This document shows positions 17,314 to 25,286 of a DNA stretch of 64,000 bases, in pieces (positions within the stretch are counted from its first letter, which is position 1; each line of letters opens with the position of its first letter). The position numbers were made by a program, and so were the translations under genes. Origin of the DNA: UBA6398 sp963660485 (lineage in GTDB: Bacteria > Bacteroidota > Bacteroidia > Bacteroidales > Bacteroidaceae); the NCBI GenBank assembly GCA_963660485.1, contig CAVKYH010000009.1:13042-77041 (forward strand), written 5' to 3'. A model generated the notes under the pieces. It was not told the origin of the DNA and did not search any database. It was given only the letters and a program-made list of their open reading frames with translations.

Positions 17314-17344
17314 CAAAAGTAGAAAGTTTTTTTGAAACCGCAAA
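17314..17344 (-). promoter_or_regulatory. tRNA-Lys promoter (TTTG-N19-TACTTTTG)
   Basis: On the minus strand TTTG (17341-17344) is followed after 19 bases by TACTTTTG (17314-17321), a full match to the Bacteroidetes -33/-7 consensus. It predicts a leader of about 29 bases before the tRNA. Confidence 0.75.
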
Positions 17345-17483
17345 ATATTTACAGGGAAAACTGATGTTTTTTTCGCACAAAACCGCTTGAATACCGCATT
17401 TCCCTAAATTGTTATGCCTTTTCGTATGTCTCATTCAAAGCAAAAAACACCCCTCCCGATACATCAAAAACAAAGCACGGTAT

Positions 17484-17556
17484 ATCGTAAAAACAATGTC
17501 TGACATAATTTAAACAATGTCTGATATTATTCTAATAATGTCTGACATCGTTTTTG
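17484..17556. repeat. Family C repeat, three words
   Basis: Starts with cap TATCGTAAAAAC and holds three copies of ATGTCTGA(C/T)AT at exact 21-base spacing (first bases 17496, 17517, 17538), separated by AATTTAAAC- and TATTCTAAT-type linkers, ending CATCGTTTTT. It lies between the divergent tRNA-Lys and DUF5063 promoters; the rest of 17345-17600 shows nothing else. Confidence 0.88.
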
Positions 17557-17600
17557 AGCAAACCGATGTAGCAAAATAATTATTGTAGAACTATTTTTCG

Positions 17601-17608
17601 TAACTTTG
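17601..17608 (+). promoter_or_regulatory. Putative -7 box (TAACTTTG) of the DUF5063 operon
   Basis: TAACTTTG fits TAnnTTTG and predicts a 5' leader of about 60 bases. The leader contains two copies of AACGTT with CTGCAACG between, which could form a weak hairpin. Confidence 0.55.
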
Positions 17609-17673
17609 CGCAACGTTTCTGCAACGCATTGTAAAACGTTGCACTACCTAACAATAACACATCATAATTATAT

Positions 17674-18219
17674 ATGGCAAATCCCGAAAACCAAGGATAC
17701 CACAGCAAAGACGTTATGGAATTCGTAACTGTGGGTATGGAGTTTTGCAAACGCCTTGAAATAGCCAACACCTGCGAACGCAAGGCTTTTGTTGACACCA
17801 TGCTCAAAATTCTGCCCCTGCTCTATATCAAAGCACAGATAGCGCTCAATTTTGAAACCGACGAAGAATTCTACACGGAGCACATCGTGAGCGAGGCCGA
17901 CTATAACGCCATACAGAGCAACGTTTCCGGAGTGATGGGAGAGTATGACGACTACCTTGACGTGTTTGTCGACGACATGAAATACAGCGACGAGCCCATA
18001 CGCTGCACCGTATCTGAAAGCCTTGCCGACATATATCAGGAGATAGCCGATTTTCTCTACGTTTTCAAGCAAGACTATGAAGAATCCACCCAAGCATGTC
18101 TTTGCGAAATCACCGAAAGTTTTGCCAATCGTTGGGGACAGATACTCGTAAACGTATTGCGTCCGCTCCACGAGACAAGATACACCGCCCCCGACGACAA
18201 CCAGGACAACAATGACTAA
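17674..18219 (+). CDS. DUF5063 domain protein
   Basis: A 181-residue acidic, mostly helical cytoplasmic protein without a signal peptide. It resembles the Bacteroidales DUF5063 family: VMEFVTVGMEFCKRLE near the N-terminus, MLKILPLLYIKAQIA, then SLADIYQEIADFLYVFKQ. Function is unknown. It overlaps the RNase D-like gene by eight bases, and the three-gene unit (DUF5063, 3'-5' exonuclease, RlmI) suggests a link to RNA metabolism by position only. Confidence 0.78.
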   Translation: MANPENQGYHSKDVMEFVTVGMEFCKRLEIANTCERKAFVDTMLKILPLLYIKAQIALNFETDEEFYTEHIVSEADYNAIQSNVSGVMGEYDDYLDVFVDDMKYSDEPIRCTVSESLADIYQEIADFLYVFKQDYEESTQACLCEITESFANRWGQILVNVLRPLHETRYTAPDDNQDNND

Positions 18220-18859
18220 TCTCTACACCACAATATCAAAAGAAGAAATAAACCAGATGCCCCGCGCACAGTTCGGAGGCAAGATCGTAGTAATAACATC
18301 AGAGGCCGAAGCTAAGAAAGCCGGCGACTATTTGTGCAAACAGCCTGTAGTTGGCATTGACACCGAGACAAAACCGTCGTTTCGCAAAGGAGTATCCCAC
18401 AAAGTGGCTCTGCTGCAAGTTTCAACCGACGACATCTGTTTCTTGTTCCGCCTAAATTTCATAGGATTGTGCGAACCGGTGAGGAAACTCCTTTCAAACC
18501 GCAAGACATTGAAGGTAGGACTTTCTCTGCACGACGACATTCTTTCGCTACACCGCCGCGCCGATTTTCGCGTGGGCAACTTTATCGACATTCAGGACAT
18601 CGTGCCGCAATTCGGCATTCACGACATGTCGCTGCAAAAGATCTACGCAAATATATTCGGCCAAAAAATTTCGAAAAACCAGCGTCTGAGCAACTGGGAG
18701 GCAGACGTGATGAGCGAAGGGCAGAAAATTTACGCCGCCACCGATGCGTGGGCGTGCCTGAACCTTTATCATGAACTCAAAAGGCTTAAAGAACAACACG
18801 ACTACATATTAATAAACAACGATAATGAACAGCAAGAACATAACACTCAAGCGCAATAA
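18212..18859 (+). CDS. RNase D-like 3'-5' exonuclease (DEDDy)
   Basis: A 215-residue protein with the three exonuclease motifs of the DEDDy class: GIDTET (D50, E52), GLSLHDDI and YAATDAWAC (Tyr-x3-Asp). It lacks the HRDC domain of full-length RNase D, which fits the short Bacteroidetes form. It would trim RNA or DNA 3' ends; tRNA processing is a guess from RNase D. The C-terminus is Asn/Gln-rich and is encoded where the next gene already begins (35-base overlap). Confidence 0.85.
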   Translation: MTNLYTTISKEEINQMPRAQFGGKIVVITSEAEAKKAGDYLCKQPVVGIDTETKPSFRKGVSHKVALLQVSTDDICFLFRLNFIGLCEPVRKLLSNRKTLKVGLSLHDDILSLHRRADFRVGNFIDIQDIVPQFGIHDMSLQKIYANIFGQKISKNQRLSNWEADVMSEGQKIYAATDAWACLNLYHELKRLKEQHDYILINNDNEQQEHNTQAQ

Positions 18860-20009
18860 AGACGCAAGCCTCCTGCGCTTTCACCCGTGGGTCTTTTCGG
18901 GCGCAATAGCAAAGGCCGACCATGGAATAACCGACGGCGACATAGTGAAAGTGTTCAACAGCGAAGGCAAATACGTCGCCACCGGACACTATCAGCGCGG
19001 ATCTATCGCGGTAAGGGTTCTCACATTCAAAAACGAGGAGATAAACGCTGCGTTCTGGCACAAGCGTATAACGCAAGCCGCCGAAATGCGCCGCGCAATA
19101 CTCGGATACAACAACAATACCGATACATTCCGCCTCGTACACGGCGAAGGCGACAACTTGTCAGGACTCATTATCGACATTTACGGCGCAACTGCCGTGA
19201 TGCAAGCCCACAGCACGGGCATGCACCTTTCCCGACACGACATAGCGCAAGCCGTGGTGGACGCGATGCAAGGAAAAATAACTTCGGTCTACTATAAAAG
19301 CAGCACTACCCTACCCTTTGCAGAAGAAGCCGAGGAATGCGACGGTTTCATCTATGGTAAAACAGCCGACAACGTAGCATCGGAAAACGGGCTCAAATTT
19401 CATATCGACTGGGAGCGCGGACAAAAAACAGGATTCTTTGTTGACCAACGCGACAACCGCAAACTAATCGAACGCTATGCCGCCGGAAGAAAAGCGCTCA
19501 ACATGTTCTGCTACACGGGCGGCTTCTCGGTTTACGCACTTCGCGGCGGCGCGCAGTTGGTACACTCCGTTGACAGTTCGGCAAAGGCTATCGACATCAC
19601 CAACCAGAATGTGGAGCTGAACTTTCCCGATTGCGCCAACCACAAAGCCTACGCCGAAGACGCGTTCAAGTATCTGCAAAACATGGAAAAGAATGCCTAC
19701 GACCTGATAATACTTGACCCGCCGGCTTTTGCCAAGCATCTCGACGCGGTAAGGAGTGCACTGCGCGGCTACACGCGCCTAAACCAAAAGGCATTCGAGA
19801 AAATCGCCCCGGGCGGGATACTTTTTACTTTCAGTTGCTCACAAGCGGTAAACAAGGAGCAATTTCGTTTGGCAGTATTCACCGCAGCAGCCCAAACAGG
19901 TAGGAAAGTGAGAATAATACATCAGTTGCACCAAAGCGCAGACCACCCCATCAACATTTATCACCCCGAAGGAGAGTATCTGAAAGGACTTGTATTATAT
20001 GTAGAATAG
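18825..20009 (+). CDS. rlmI: Class I rRNA (cytosine-C5) methyltransferase, RlmI family
   Basis: A 394-residue protein. A PUA domain (about 1-75, with LLRFHPWVFSGAI near the N-terminus) is followed by a linker and a Rossmann methyltransferase domain: GFFVDQRDNR, MFCYTGGFSVYAL (AdoMet motif I), ILDPPAFAKH (motif IV) and FSCSQ (motif VI cysteine). RlmI methylates C1962 of 23S rRNA in E. coli; the site here is by homology. The start fits the family exactly, so the 35-base overlap with the exonuclease gene appears real. Confidence 0.9.
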   Translation: MNSKNITLKRNKDASLLRFHPWVFSGAIAKADHGITDGDIVKVFNSEGKYVATGHYQRGSIAVRVLTFKNEEINAAFWHKRITQAAEMRRAILGYNNNTDTFRLVHGEGDNLSGLIIDIYGATAVMQAHSTGMHLSRHDIAQAVVDAMQGKITSVYYKSSTTLPFAEEAEECDGFIYGKTADNVASENGLKFHIDWERGQKTGFFVDQRDNRKLIERYAAGRKALNMFCYTGGFSVYALRGGAQLVHSVDSSAKAIDITNQNVELNFPDCANHKAYAEDAFKYLQNMEKNAYDLIILDPPAFAKHLDAVRSALRGYTRLNQKAFEKIAPGGILFTFSCSQAVNKEQFRLAVFTAAAQTGRKVRIIHQLHQSADHPINIYHPEGEYLKGLVLYVE

Positions 20010-20075
20010 CACCTTTTTCAAACAAATACAACTTGTTTTGCAAACTACACATATCAAAATATATGCAATATCAAG

Positions 20076-20107
20076 AAAAATCGCGATTATCGCGATTTTT
20101 TTTATTG
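20076..20107 (+). terminator. Intrinsic terminator after rlmI
   Basis: A 10-bp stem AAAAATCGCG/CGCGATTTTT with loop ATTAT is followed by a T run. Confidence 0.85.
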
Positions 20108-20112
20108 AAACA

Positions 20113-20143
20113 TTTGGAGTTAAAATAAAAAGAAGTACTTTTG
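20113..20143 (+). promoter_or_regulatory. Consensus promoter of a small RNA (TTTG-N19-TACTTTTG)
   Basis: TTTG at 20113-20116 and TACTTTTG at 20136-20143 are separated by exactly 19 bases. No start codon of any plausible gene follows; a terminator lies 40-70 bases downstream instead. Confidence 0.75.
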
Positions 20144-20149
20144 CATCGT

Positions 20150-20214
20150 TTTCATGGTATTAGATTTAAGGTTAGTGAAGATTGGTTGTCGAGAGACAAT
20201 CAATTTTTTTTGTT
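20150..20214 (+). ncRNA. Candidate ~65-nt small RNA (Bacteroidales-1-like?)
   Basis: A full consensus promoter is followed by a transcript of about 65 bases starting near CATGGTATTAGATTTAAGG and ending in a 10-bp hairpin (ATTGGTTGTC-GAGA-GACAATCAAT) with eight T residues. There is no ORF of note. Size, own promoter and terminator fit the Bacteroidales-1 RNA motif, described as a short Bacteroidales transcript bounded by such a promoter and terminator; I cannot confirm the match without a covariance search. It is encoded between rlmI and the 3' end of pheS. Confidence 0.62.
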
Positions 20215-20302
20215 TTAACCCGTAATATCACTCCTGCCCGGTTTGTTTTTCAAACCCAATCCACCAAAATATTTATCGTTTCCCACCCCGTAAAACCGTC
20301 TC

Positions 20303-20382
20303 GGCATCTCGTAAAAATTCCAAGGCATCTAATTTAAATTCCGACGCATCTAATTTAAATTACATCAGACCTCGTAAAAACG
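20303..20382. repeat. Family B mosaic repeat, three words
   Basis: Cap GCATCTCGTAAAAATTCC, then words AAGGCATC, GACGCATC and CATCAGACC, joined by AATTTAAATT linkers at 21 bases, closing with TCGTAAAAACG. It lies between the small RNA and the convergent pheS end. Nothing else is seen in 20215-20465. Confidence 0.87.
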
Positions 20383-20465
20383 AAAAGCCTTGTCGTCTCA
20401 AGGCTATCCTATACCACGCGCGCAATACCGCGCAAAAACCCTGACTTTTAATGTTTTGAGCAACA

Positions 20466-20502
20466 AAAAAGCACCGACACGGAAACTCCATGCCGATGCT
20501 TT
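20466..20502 (-). terminator. Intrinsic terminator after pheS
   Basis: On the minus strand a GC-rich hairpin (AAAGCATCGGCATGG paired with CCGTGTCGGTGCTTT, with G-T pairs) is followed by T residues. Confidence 0.8.
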
Positions 20503-20521
20503 CTTATATTGTCGTAAAATA

Positions 20522-21541
20522 TTAGTGCGCCGACGTAAATTCTTCAAGGAATCTCACATCGTTTTCGGAGAACAAGCGCAAATCATCAACCTTGTATTTG
20601 AGGTTGGCAATACGCTCTACGCCCATACCGAAAGCATATCCGGAATATTCTTTGGAATCAATGCCGTTGGCATCAAGCACAGCGGGATCAACCATACCGC
20701 AACCGAGAATTTCCACCCAGCCTGTGTGCTTGCAAAACGAGCAACCCTCTCCGCCGCAAATATCACAATTGATATCCATTTCTGCCGAAGGCTCCGTAAA
20801 CGGGAAATACGACGGACGGAGGCGAATCTTGGTTTCTGCGCCAAACATCTCGCGTGCAAATGTAAGGAGCACCTGTTTCAAATCGGCAAAAGAAACTTGC
20901 TTGTCGATATACAAGCCTTCCACTTGGTGGAAGAAGCAATGCGCGCGTGCCGAAATGGCTTCGTTGCGATAAACTCTGCCCGGGCAAATCACGCGGATAG
21001 GAGGTTGGGTGCGTTCCATCACACGACTTTGAACCGAACTGGTATGAGTGCGAAGCAATATATTGGGCGTTTCCACGAAGAACGTATCCTGCATGTCGCG
21101 CGCGGGGTGGTCGGCAGGGAAATTCATAGAAGAAAACACGTGCCAGTCATCTTCCACTTCCGGTCCTTGGGCAAGCACAAATCCCATGCGGCCGAAAATG
21201 TCGATTATCTCGTTTTCCACGAGCGTAAGCGGGTGGCGTGTGCCCAATTTCACCGGGCTTGCCGTACGAGTCAAGTCGATGTCGGCATTATTTTCGCTGC
21301 CCGTTTCAACATTCTCGCGCAAGCTGTTGATTTTCTCCATTGCAGCCTGTTTGAGAGCGTTGATTTTCATTCCCACTTCGCGTTTCTTGTCAGCCTGAAC
21401 GTTTCGGAATTCGTTCATCAATTGGCTGATTTCTCCTTTTTTGCTGAGATATTTGATGCGCAACGCCTCAATGTCTTTCGCATCTTTAGCATTTAGCGTC
21501 TTTACTTCCTCGAGAATCTTTTGAATTTTCTCAATAATCAT
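20522..21541 (-). CDS. pheS: Phenylalanine--tRNA ligase alpha subunit
   Basis: A 339-residue class II aminoacyl-tRNA synthetase subunit, which forms the alpha2-beta2 enzyme charging tRNA-Phe. The N-terminal coiled-coil (about 1-90) precedes the catalytic domain with HPLTLVENEIIDIF, the motif-2 region VICPGRVYRNE followed by HQVEGLYID, and motif 3 GYAFGMGVERIANLKY. A Cys-rich insertion (CDICGGEGCSFCKHTGW) is also typical of bacterial PheS. pheT is not adjacent, as is common in Bacteroidetes. A TAACTTTG box lies 30 bases upstream. Confidence 0.97.
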   Translation of the reverse strand: MIIEKIQKILEEVKTLNAKDAKDIEALRIKYLSKKGEISQLMNEFRNVQADKKREVGMKINALKQAAMEKINSLRENVETGSENNADIDLTRTASPVKLGTRHPLTLVENEIIDIFGRMGFVLAQGPEVEDDWHVFSSMNFPADHPARDMQDTFFVETPNILLRTHTSSVQSRVMERTQPPIRVICPGRVYRNEAISARAHCFFHQVEGLYIDKQVSFADLKQVLLTFAREMFGAETKIRLRPSYFPFTEPSAEMDINCDICGGEGCSFCKHTGWVEILGCGMVDPAVLDANGIDSKEYSGYAFGMGVERIANLKYKVDDLRLFSENDVRFLEEFTSAH

Positions 21542-21570
21542 ACGTGTCTAATTATCTTAAAATATTGAAG

Positions 21571-21578
21571 CAAAGTTA
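21571..21578 (-). promoter_or_regulatory. Putative -7 box (TAACTTTG) of pheS
   Basis: TAACTTTG on the minus strand fits TAnnTTTG, about 30 bases before the pheS ATG. It lies back to back with the DUF4348 promoter. Confidence 0.55.
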
Positions 21579-21623
21579 GTGATTTTCCGCATAACGGGCG
21601 TGGGCTAATACGTATAAATGTCT

Positions 21624-21631
21624 TATTTTTG
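21624..21631 (+). promoter_or_regulatory. Putative -7 box (TATTTTTG) of the DUF4348-murB operon
   Basis: TATTTTTG fits TAnnTTTG. It predicts a very short leader of about 14 bases before the ATG at 21652. Confidence 0.55.
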
Positions 21632-21651
21632 TACTCGAATAAAGAAATGAA

Positions 21652-22485
21652 ATGAAGAAGTTGTATTTAGGGCTGCTTTTAGCGGCTTTAATTGTGGCAT
21701 GCAAAAACAACAAACCTGAGCCGCAAGCAGTTGTTACGCAAGCGTCCGTGGATTCCATCAAGGTTAATGCCGACACCATAGGGATTGATTCCGCCGAGAC
21801 CGTTCCGCCAACGACTGTTGACGAATTGTTTGCCGATTTCATCTATTCCTATACCACCAACCGCAGTTTTCAGTTTCGACGTACCGACTTCCCGTTGAAA
21901 CGATTTGTGGACGGAAAACAAAACGGAACAATCAACCGCATAGATTGGAAGTTTGACAAATTGTATTATAAGCACAGCCTCCACATGATAATTGTTGACG
22001 GAGAGCGGGAACTCCACAATATCACATCAACAAAGCACGACACTGTGCGCGTAGAGTGGTTGCAATTCAGCAAAAGGCGATGCAGACAATATGTATTTGC
22101 TCGGGAAAACGGTTGCTGGCGTATGAATCGGATAAACTACTTTTCCCTCTCCCGGCACAGCGATGCTGATTTTCTGAAATTCTATGAACGTTTCGCCACA
22201 GACTCTGTTTTTCAAAGCGAACACCTTGACGAAACGATAGACTTCATTACCTACGACGAGGATAACCATTACCAAAAAATAGAAGGGCTTATCGAAAGCG
22301 ACCAATGGCCAGCCTTTCACCCTGAACTGCCTGCCGACGATATTTTCAACATTGACTATGGAACAGGATTGAAGAACCGCAACGTGAGAGTGGTTTCTAT
22401 TCGCGGCAACTCCAACGGAATGTCGAGCATGTTTAAGTTCGTTCGAAAGGATGGGGATTGGAAACTCGTGAAGTTTGAGAATTAA
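21652..22485 (+). CDS. DUF4348-type lipoprotein
   Basis: A 277-residue lipoprotein with signal peptide and lipobox LIVAC (C17), then a Thr/Val/Pro-rich spacer. The globular part (about 55-277) carries VDELFADFIYSYTTNRSFQFRRTDFPL and VSIRGNSNGMSSMFKFVRKDGDWKL, which resemble the Bacteroidales DUF4348 family of unknown function. It stands 10 bases before murB and shares its promoter, which hints at an envelope role without proving it. Confidence 0.75.
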   Translation: MKKLYLGLLLAALIVACKNNKPEPQAVVTQASVDSIKVNADTIGIDSAETVPPTTVDELFADFIYSYTTNRSFQFRRTDFPLKRFVDGKQNGTINRIDWKFDKLYYKHSLHMIIVDGERELHNITSTKHDTVRVEWLQFSKRRCRQYVFARENGCWRMNRINYFSLSRHSDADFLKFYERFATDSVFQSEHLDETIDFITYDEDNHYQKIEGLIESDQWPAFHPELPADDIFNIDYGTGLKNRNVRVVSIRGNSNGMSSMFKFVRKDGDWKLVKFEN

Positions 22486-22495
22486 TTTTGCAGAT

Positions 22496-23527
22496 ATGAA
22501 GGTTTCCGAAAATTATTCCTTGCTCGGGCACAATACTTTCGCAATAGATGTAAAAGTTGCGAGGTTCGTGGAATATGAAACGGCAGAAGATTTGCGTGAA
22601 GCCTTGGCAATTTGGAAACAAGAGTTTTTTTCGAAAACAAGTCCTCTCGACAAGCAAATATTGTTTGTCGGAAAAGGGAGCAATTTGCTTTTCACCGAGG
22701 ATTTCAAGGGAACTGTTTTTCACGGCAACCTGTCTGATATAAACATTATCGGTGAAAATTCCGACGAAGTGCTGGTTTCAGTAGGAGCGGCAACGGTTTG
22801 GGACGACTTTGTAGCCTGGAGTTTGAATCACAATCTATATGGTGCGGAAAATCTCTCGGCAATTCCCGGCGAAGTTGGCGCAGCTGCTGTACAGAACATA
22901 GGAGCTTATGGCGCAGAGGTTTCAGATATAATATACAGTGTGGAGACTATTTGCGTTGACAACCTGAAAGATTGTTGTTTTTCGCGCCAGGATTGCCGAT
23001 ATTCCTATCGCCACAGTTTTTTCAAGGAACATTTTGAAGAATATGCCGTTCATCACGTGGTTTTCCGCCTTCAGAAAAAATACACTCCCGTATTGAAATA
23101 CGGTGCGCTCAAAGATTTTTTCGAGAAAAACGCCAACCAACCAACCGCAATGCAAGCAAGGCAATTCGTTGTCGAGATGCGTGAAAACAAACTGCCGTCT
23201 CCTTCGGTTTTGGGCAATGCCGGTTCATTTTTCATGAATCCTATTGTATCCTCCGACAAACTTTCCGAACTTTTGTCCCTATATCCCGTGATGCCTCACT
23301 ATAATTCAGAAAAAGGAATAAAGCTTTCGGCTGCGTGGCTCATAGACCAATGCGGCTGGAAAGGCAAAAAAATCGGAAACGTGGGCACATATTCCAAACA
23401 GCCATTGGTTATAGTGAATTACGGCGGAGCTACAGGCGAAGAAATTGTGGCTTTCGCTCAAACGGTAACAGATGATGTTTTCCGTAAATTCGGTATCAAA
23501 CTCCACCCGGAAGTTCAATTTGTTTAA
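22496..23527 (+). CDS. murB: UDP-N-acetylenolpyruvoylglucosamine reductase
   Basis: A 343-residue FAD enzyme reducing UDP-GlcNAc-enolpyruvate to UDP-MurNAc in peptidoglycan synthesis. Motifs are YSLLGHNTF (N-terminus), the FAD-binding FVGKGSNLLF, GAENLSAIPGEVGAAAVQNI, YRHSFFK, the catalytic-serine loop GNAGSFFMNP and the terminal LHPEVQFV. The layout is the type I (E. coli-like) form. The start is the ATG at 22496, ten bases after the DUF4348 stop. Confidence 0.96.
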   Translation: MKVSENYSLLGHNTFAIDVKVARFVEYETAEDLREALAIWKQEFFSKTSPLDKQILFVGKGSNLLFTEDFKGTVFHGNLSDINIIGENSDEVLVSVGAATVWDDFVAWSLNHNLYGAENLSAIPGEVGAAAVQNIGAYGAEVSDIIYSVETICVDNLKDCCFSRQDCRYSYRHSFFKEHFEEYAVHHVVFRLQKKYTPVLKYGALKDFFEKNANQPTAMQARQFVVEMRENKLPSPSVLGNAGSFFMNPIVSSDKLSELLSLYPVMPHYNSEKGIKLSAAWLIDQCGWKGKKIGNVGTYSKQPLVIVNYGGATGEEIVAFAQTVTDDVFRKFGIKLHPEVQFV

Positions 23528-23530
23528 ACC

Positions 23531-24316
23531 ATGAGTATGAGTAACAATACAACGGACAGCAAAATCACATTTCTGGGCACAGGAACATCTACAGGCGTTC
23601 CCCAACTCGGGTGTAACTGTGAAGTTTGCCTTTCCTCCGACCCTCACGACCGCCGAATGCGTTGCTCTGCACTCATCGAGACTTCCGGGACACGAATACT
23701 CGTAGATTGCGGTCCTGATTTCTATTTTCAGATGCTCCACAAGCCATTCGGGACTTTTGATGCCGTACTTCTAACCCACGAACACTACGATCATGTGGGC
23801 GGACTCGATGATTTGCGTCCCTATTGTATAGACGTGCCGCAAAACATATACTGCAACGAAGAAACAGCACGACACCTCAAACAACGCCTGCCCTATTGCT
23901 TTCAGTCGACAGACATCAAAAGGCTACCACACTTGAAATTGAATACGGTGAAGCCCCACGAAACTTTTTGGGTAAACAACATCGCAATTACCCCACTGCG
24001 TGTATTTCATGGAGAAATGGAAATTCTGGGATTCAGAATAGGTAAACTGGTTTACATCACCGACATGAAAACCATGCCCGAGGAAGAAATGGAATATATT
24101 CGCGGTGCAGAAATTCTGGTGGTCAATGCACTGCGAAAAAAGCCCCACCCCACCCACGAATCAATTGACGAAGCCATTGCATTTGCAAAACTCACGAAAA
24201 TCCCTTCTGTTCTTTTTATTCACATGAGCCATCAAGCCGGATTACACCGCGACATTGACAAGGCTTTGCCCGAGGGTTTCCGGTTTGCATATGATGGTCT
24301 GGAAGTGATATACTGA
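23531..24316 (+). CDS. MBL-fold metallohydrolase (PhnP/RNase Z-like group)
   Basis: A 261-residue cytoplasmic beta-lactamase-fold hydrolase. The first strand-loop is FLGTGTSTGVPQLGCNCEVC, the metal-binding signature is THEHYDHVGGLDDLRP, and further ligands lie in VDCGPDF, RVFHGE and YITDMKT. The N-terminal CxCxxC cluster resembles PhnP-type phosphodiesterases. It is the third gene of the DUF4348-murB unit (gap 3 bases). The substrate is not known; phosphoribosyl cyclic phosphate and other cyclic phosphodiesters are options from the family. Confidence 0.88.
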   Translation: MSMSNNTTDSKITFLGTGTSTGVPQLGCNCEVCLSSDPHDRRMRCSALIETSGTRILVDCGPDFYFQMLHKPFGTFDAVLLTHEHYDHVGGLDDLRPYCIDVPQNIYCNEETARHLKQRLPYCFQSTDIKRLPHLKLNTVKPHETFWVNNIAITPLRVFHGEMEILGFRIGKLVYITDMKTMPEEEMEYIRGAEILVVNALRKKPHPTHESIDEAIAFAKLTKIPSVLFIHMSHQAGLHRDIDKALPEGFRFAYDGLEVIY

Positions 24317-24320
24317 ATTG

Positions 24321-24368
24321 AAAAAAACGATGTCAGACATAATTTGAATAATATCAGACATCGTTTTT
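24321..24368. repeat. Family C element forming an inverted repeat
   Basis: AAAAACGATGTC and GACATCGTTTTT form 12-base inverted ends around two words (ATGTCAGACAT and TATCAGACAT) and an AATTTGAATAA linker. Following the MBL gene, it could serve as a terminator on either strand. Confidence 0.85.
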
Positions 24369-24412
24369 AAAAAATAAAGCATCTCGTTTCGTGCTTATTT
24401 ACAAAAAACTAC

Positions 24413-24420
24413 TATCTTTG
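24413..24420 (+). promoter_or_regulatory. Putative -7 box (TATCTTTG) of tRNA-Ser
   Basis: TATCTTTG 12 bases before the mature tRNA end fits TAnnTTTG. Confidence 0.6.
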
Positions 24421-24432
24421 CACTCGCATTTA

Positions 24433-24520
24433 GGAAAGATGCCAGAGTGACCGAATGGGGCGGACTCGAAATCCGCTGTACGGCTTGTCCGTACCGGGGG
24501 TTTGAATCCCTCTCTTTCCG
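24433..24520 (+). tRNA. tRNA-Ser (anticodon CGA)
   Basis: An 88-nt class II tRNA: acceptor GGAAAGA/TCTTTCC, anticodon loop CTCGAAA (CGA, reads TCG), a long variable arm (TGTACGG-CTTG-TCCGTAC) and T-arm GGGGG-TTTGAAT-CCCTC. Discriminator is G. Confidence 0.96.
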
Positions 24521-24596
24521 CAAAGCAAAACGGGATTTCCCTAACGGAAGTTCCGTTTTTTTATACTTACCGATAAAAACAGAAAGCAAGCGCAAA

Positions 24597-25073
24597 ATGA
24601 AAACCCTGCTTATCTTCACAGGAAAAACAGCCGACAAGGAAATTGCGAAACTTACGGAACGCTATATAGAGCGCATAGAGCATTACATACAGTTTGAAAC
24701 AGCCGTTGTGCCTGACATTAAAAATGCGCAAAAACTCTCGTTTTCACAGGTAAGCCAGATTGAAGGCGAAGGAATACTAAAACTTTTGCGCGAAGGCGAT
24801 TACGTGATATTGCTTGACGAACACGGCGAAATGTTCCGAAGCATCGAATTTGCGAAAAAGTTCAACCGCCTTATGACCTCTGCTCCCGCACGACGGTTAG
24901 TGTTTATAATTGGAGGGCCCTACGGATTTTCTCCACAAGTTAAGGCAAAGGCAAAAATGGAAATATCGCTTTCACCCATGACATTCTCCCACCAAATGAT
25001 AAGAATGATATTTGTCGAGCAACTGTATCGCGCACTAACAATTCTCAACAACCAGCCTTACCACCACGAGTAA
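24597..25073 (+). CDS. rlmH: 23S rRNA pseudouridine-1915 N3-methyltransferase
   Basis: A 158-residue SPOUT methyltransferase, full length for RlmH. It carries LLDEHGEMFRSIEFA, the AdoMet-knot motif FIIGGPYGFS and the C-terminal LSPMTFSHQMIRMIFVEQLY. The enzyme methylates pseudouridine 1915 in helix 69 of 23S rRNA. The start is the ATG at 24597, 76 bases after tRNA-Ser, and it may share the tRNA transcript. Its stop is only four bases from the stop of a convergent small ORF. Confidence 0.96.
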   Translation: MKTLLIFTGKTADKEIAKLTERYIERIEHYIQFETAVVPDIKNAQKLSFSQVSQIEGEGILKLLREGDYVILLDEHGEMFRSIEFAKKFNRLMTSAPARRLVFIIGGPYGFSPQVKAKAKMEISLSPMTFSHQMIRMIFVEQLYRALTILNNQPYHHE

Positions 25074-25077
25074 CCAT

Positions 25078-25260
25078 CTACTCGTCCTTATCACTCCACA
25101 AGAAATCAGCGTCTCCACTTTCATAGCGGCGCGACTCCATTTCTTTTCCAGGATCTGCCTTTTCGGCAGAAATAGTAGTGATTGTTTTCATAAAATCGGC
25201 AGACATGGTAATCACACCAGCTATCGTGGGACGAATGTATTTTTGTTTCTTTTGTTTCAT
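25078..25260 (-). CDS. Small hypothetical protein (60 aa)
   Basis: A 60-residue ORF with a basic N-terminus (MKQKKQKYIRPTIAGVI), a middle with SADFMKTITTISAEKADPG and an acidic, arginine-rich end. The beginning, K-x-K-YIRPTI, resembles the small unnamed ORFs common near secreted proteins in Bacteroidales. There is no signal peptide or cysteine. It lies 26 bases after the DUF6359 lipoprotein gene and is probably the last gene of the his-containing operon. Function unknown. Confidence 0.6.
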   Translation of the reverse strand: MKQKKQKYIRPTIAGVITMSADFMKTITTISAEKADPGKEMESRRYESGDADFLWSDKDE

Positions 25261-25286
25261 ATGATATTTTTTGCGTCAGATATCTT

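Noticed and set aside
20390..21496. Plus-strand 368-residue ORF
   Set aside because: Lies wholly on the opposite strand of pheS, which has all synthetase motifs; Cys/His/Arg-rich shadow translation.
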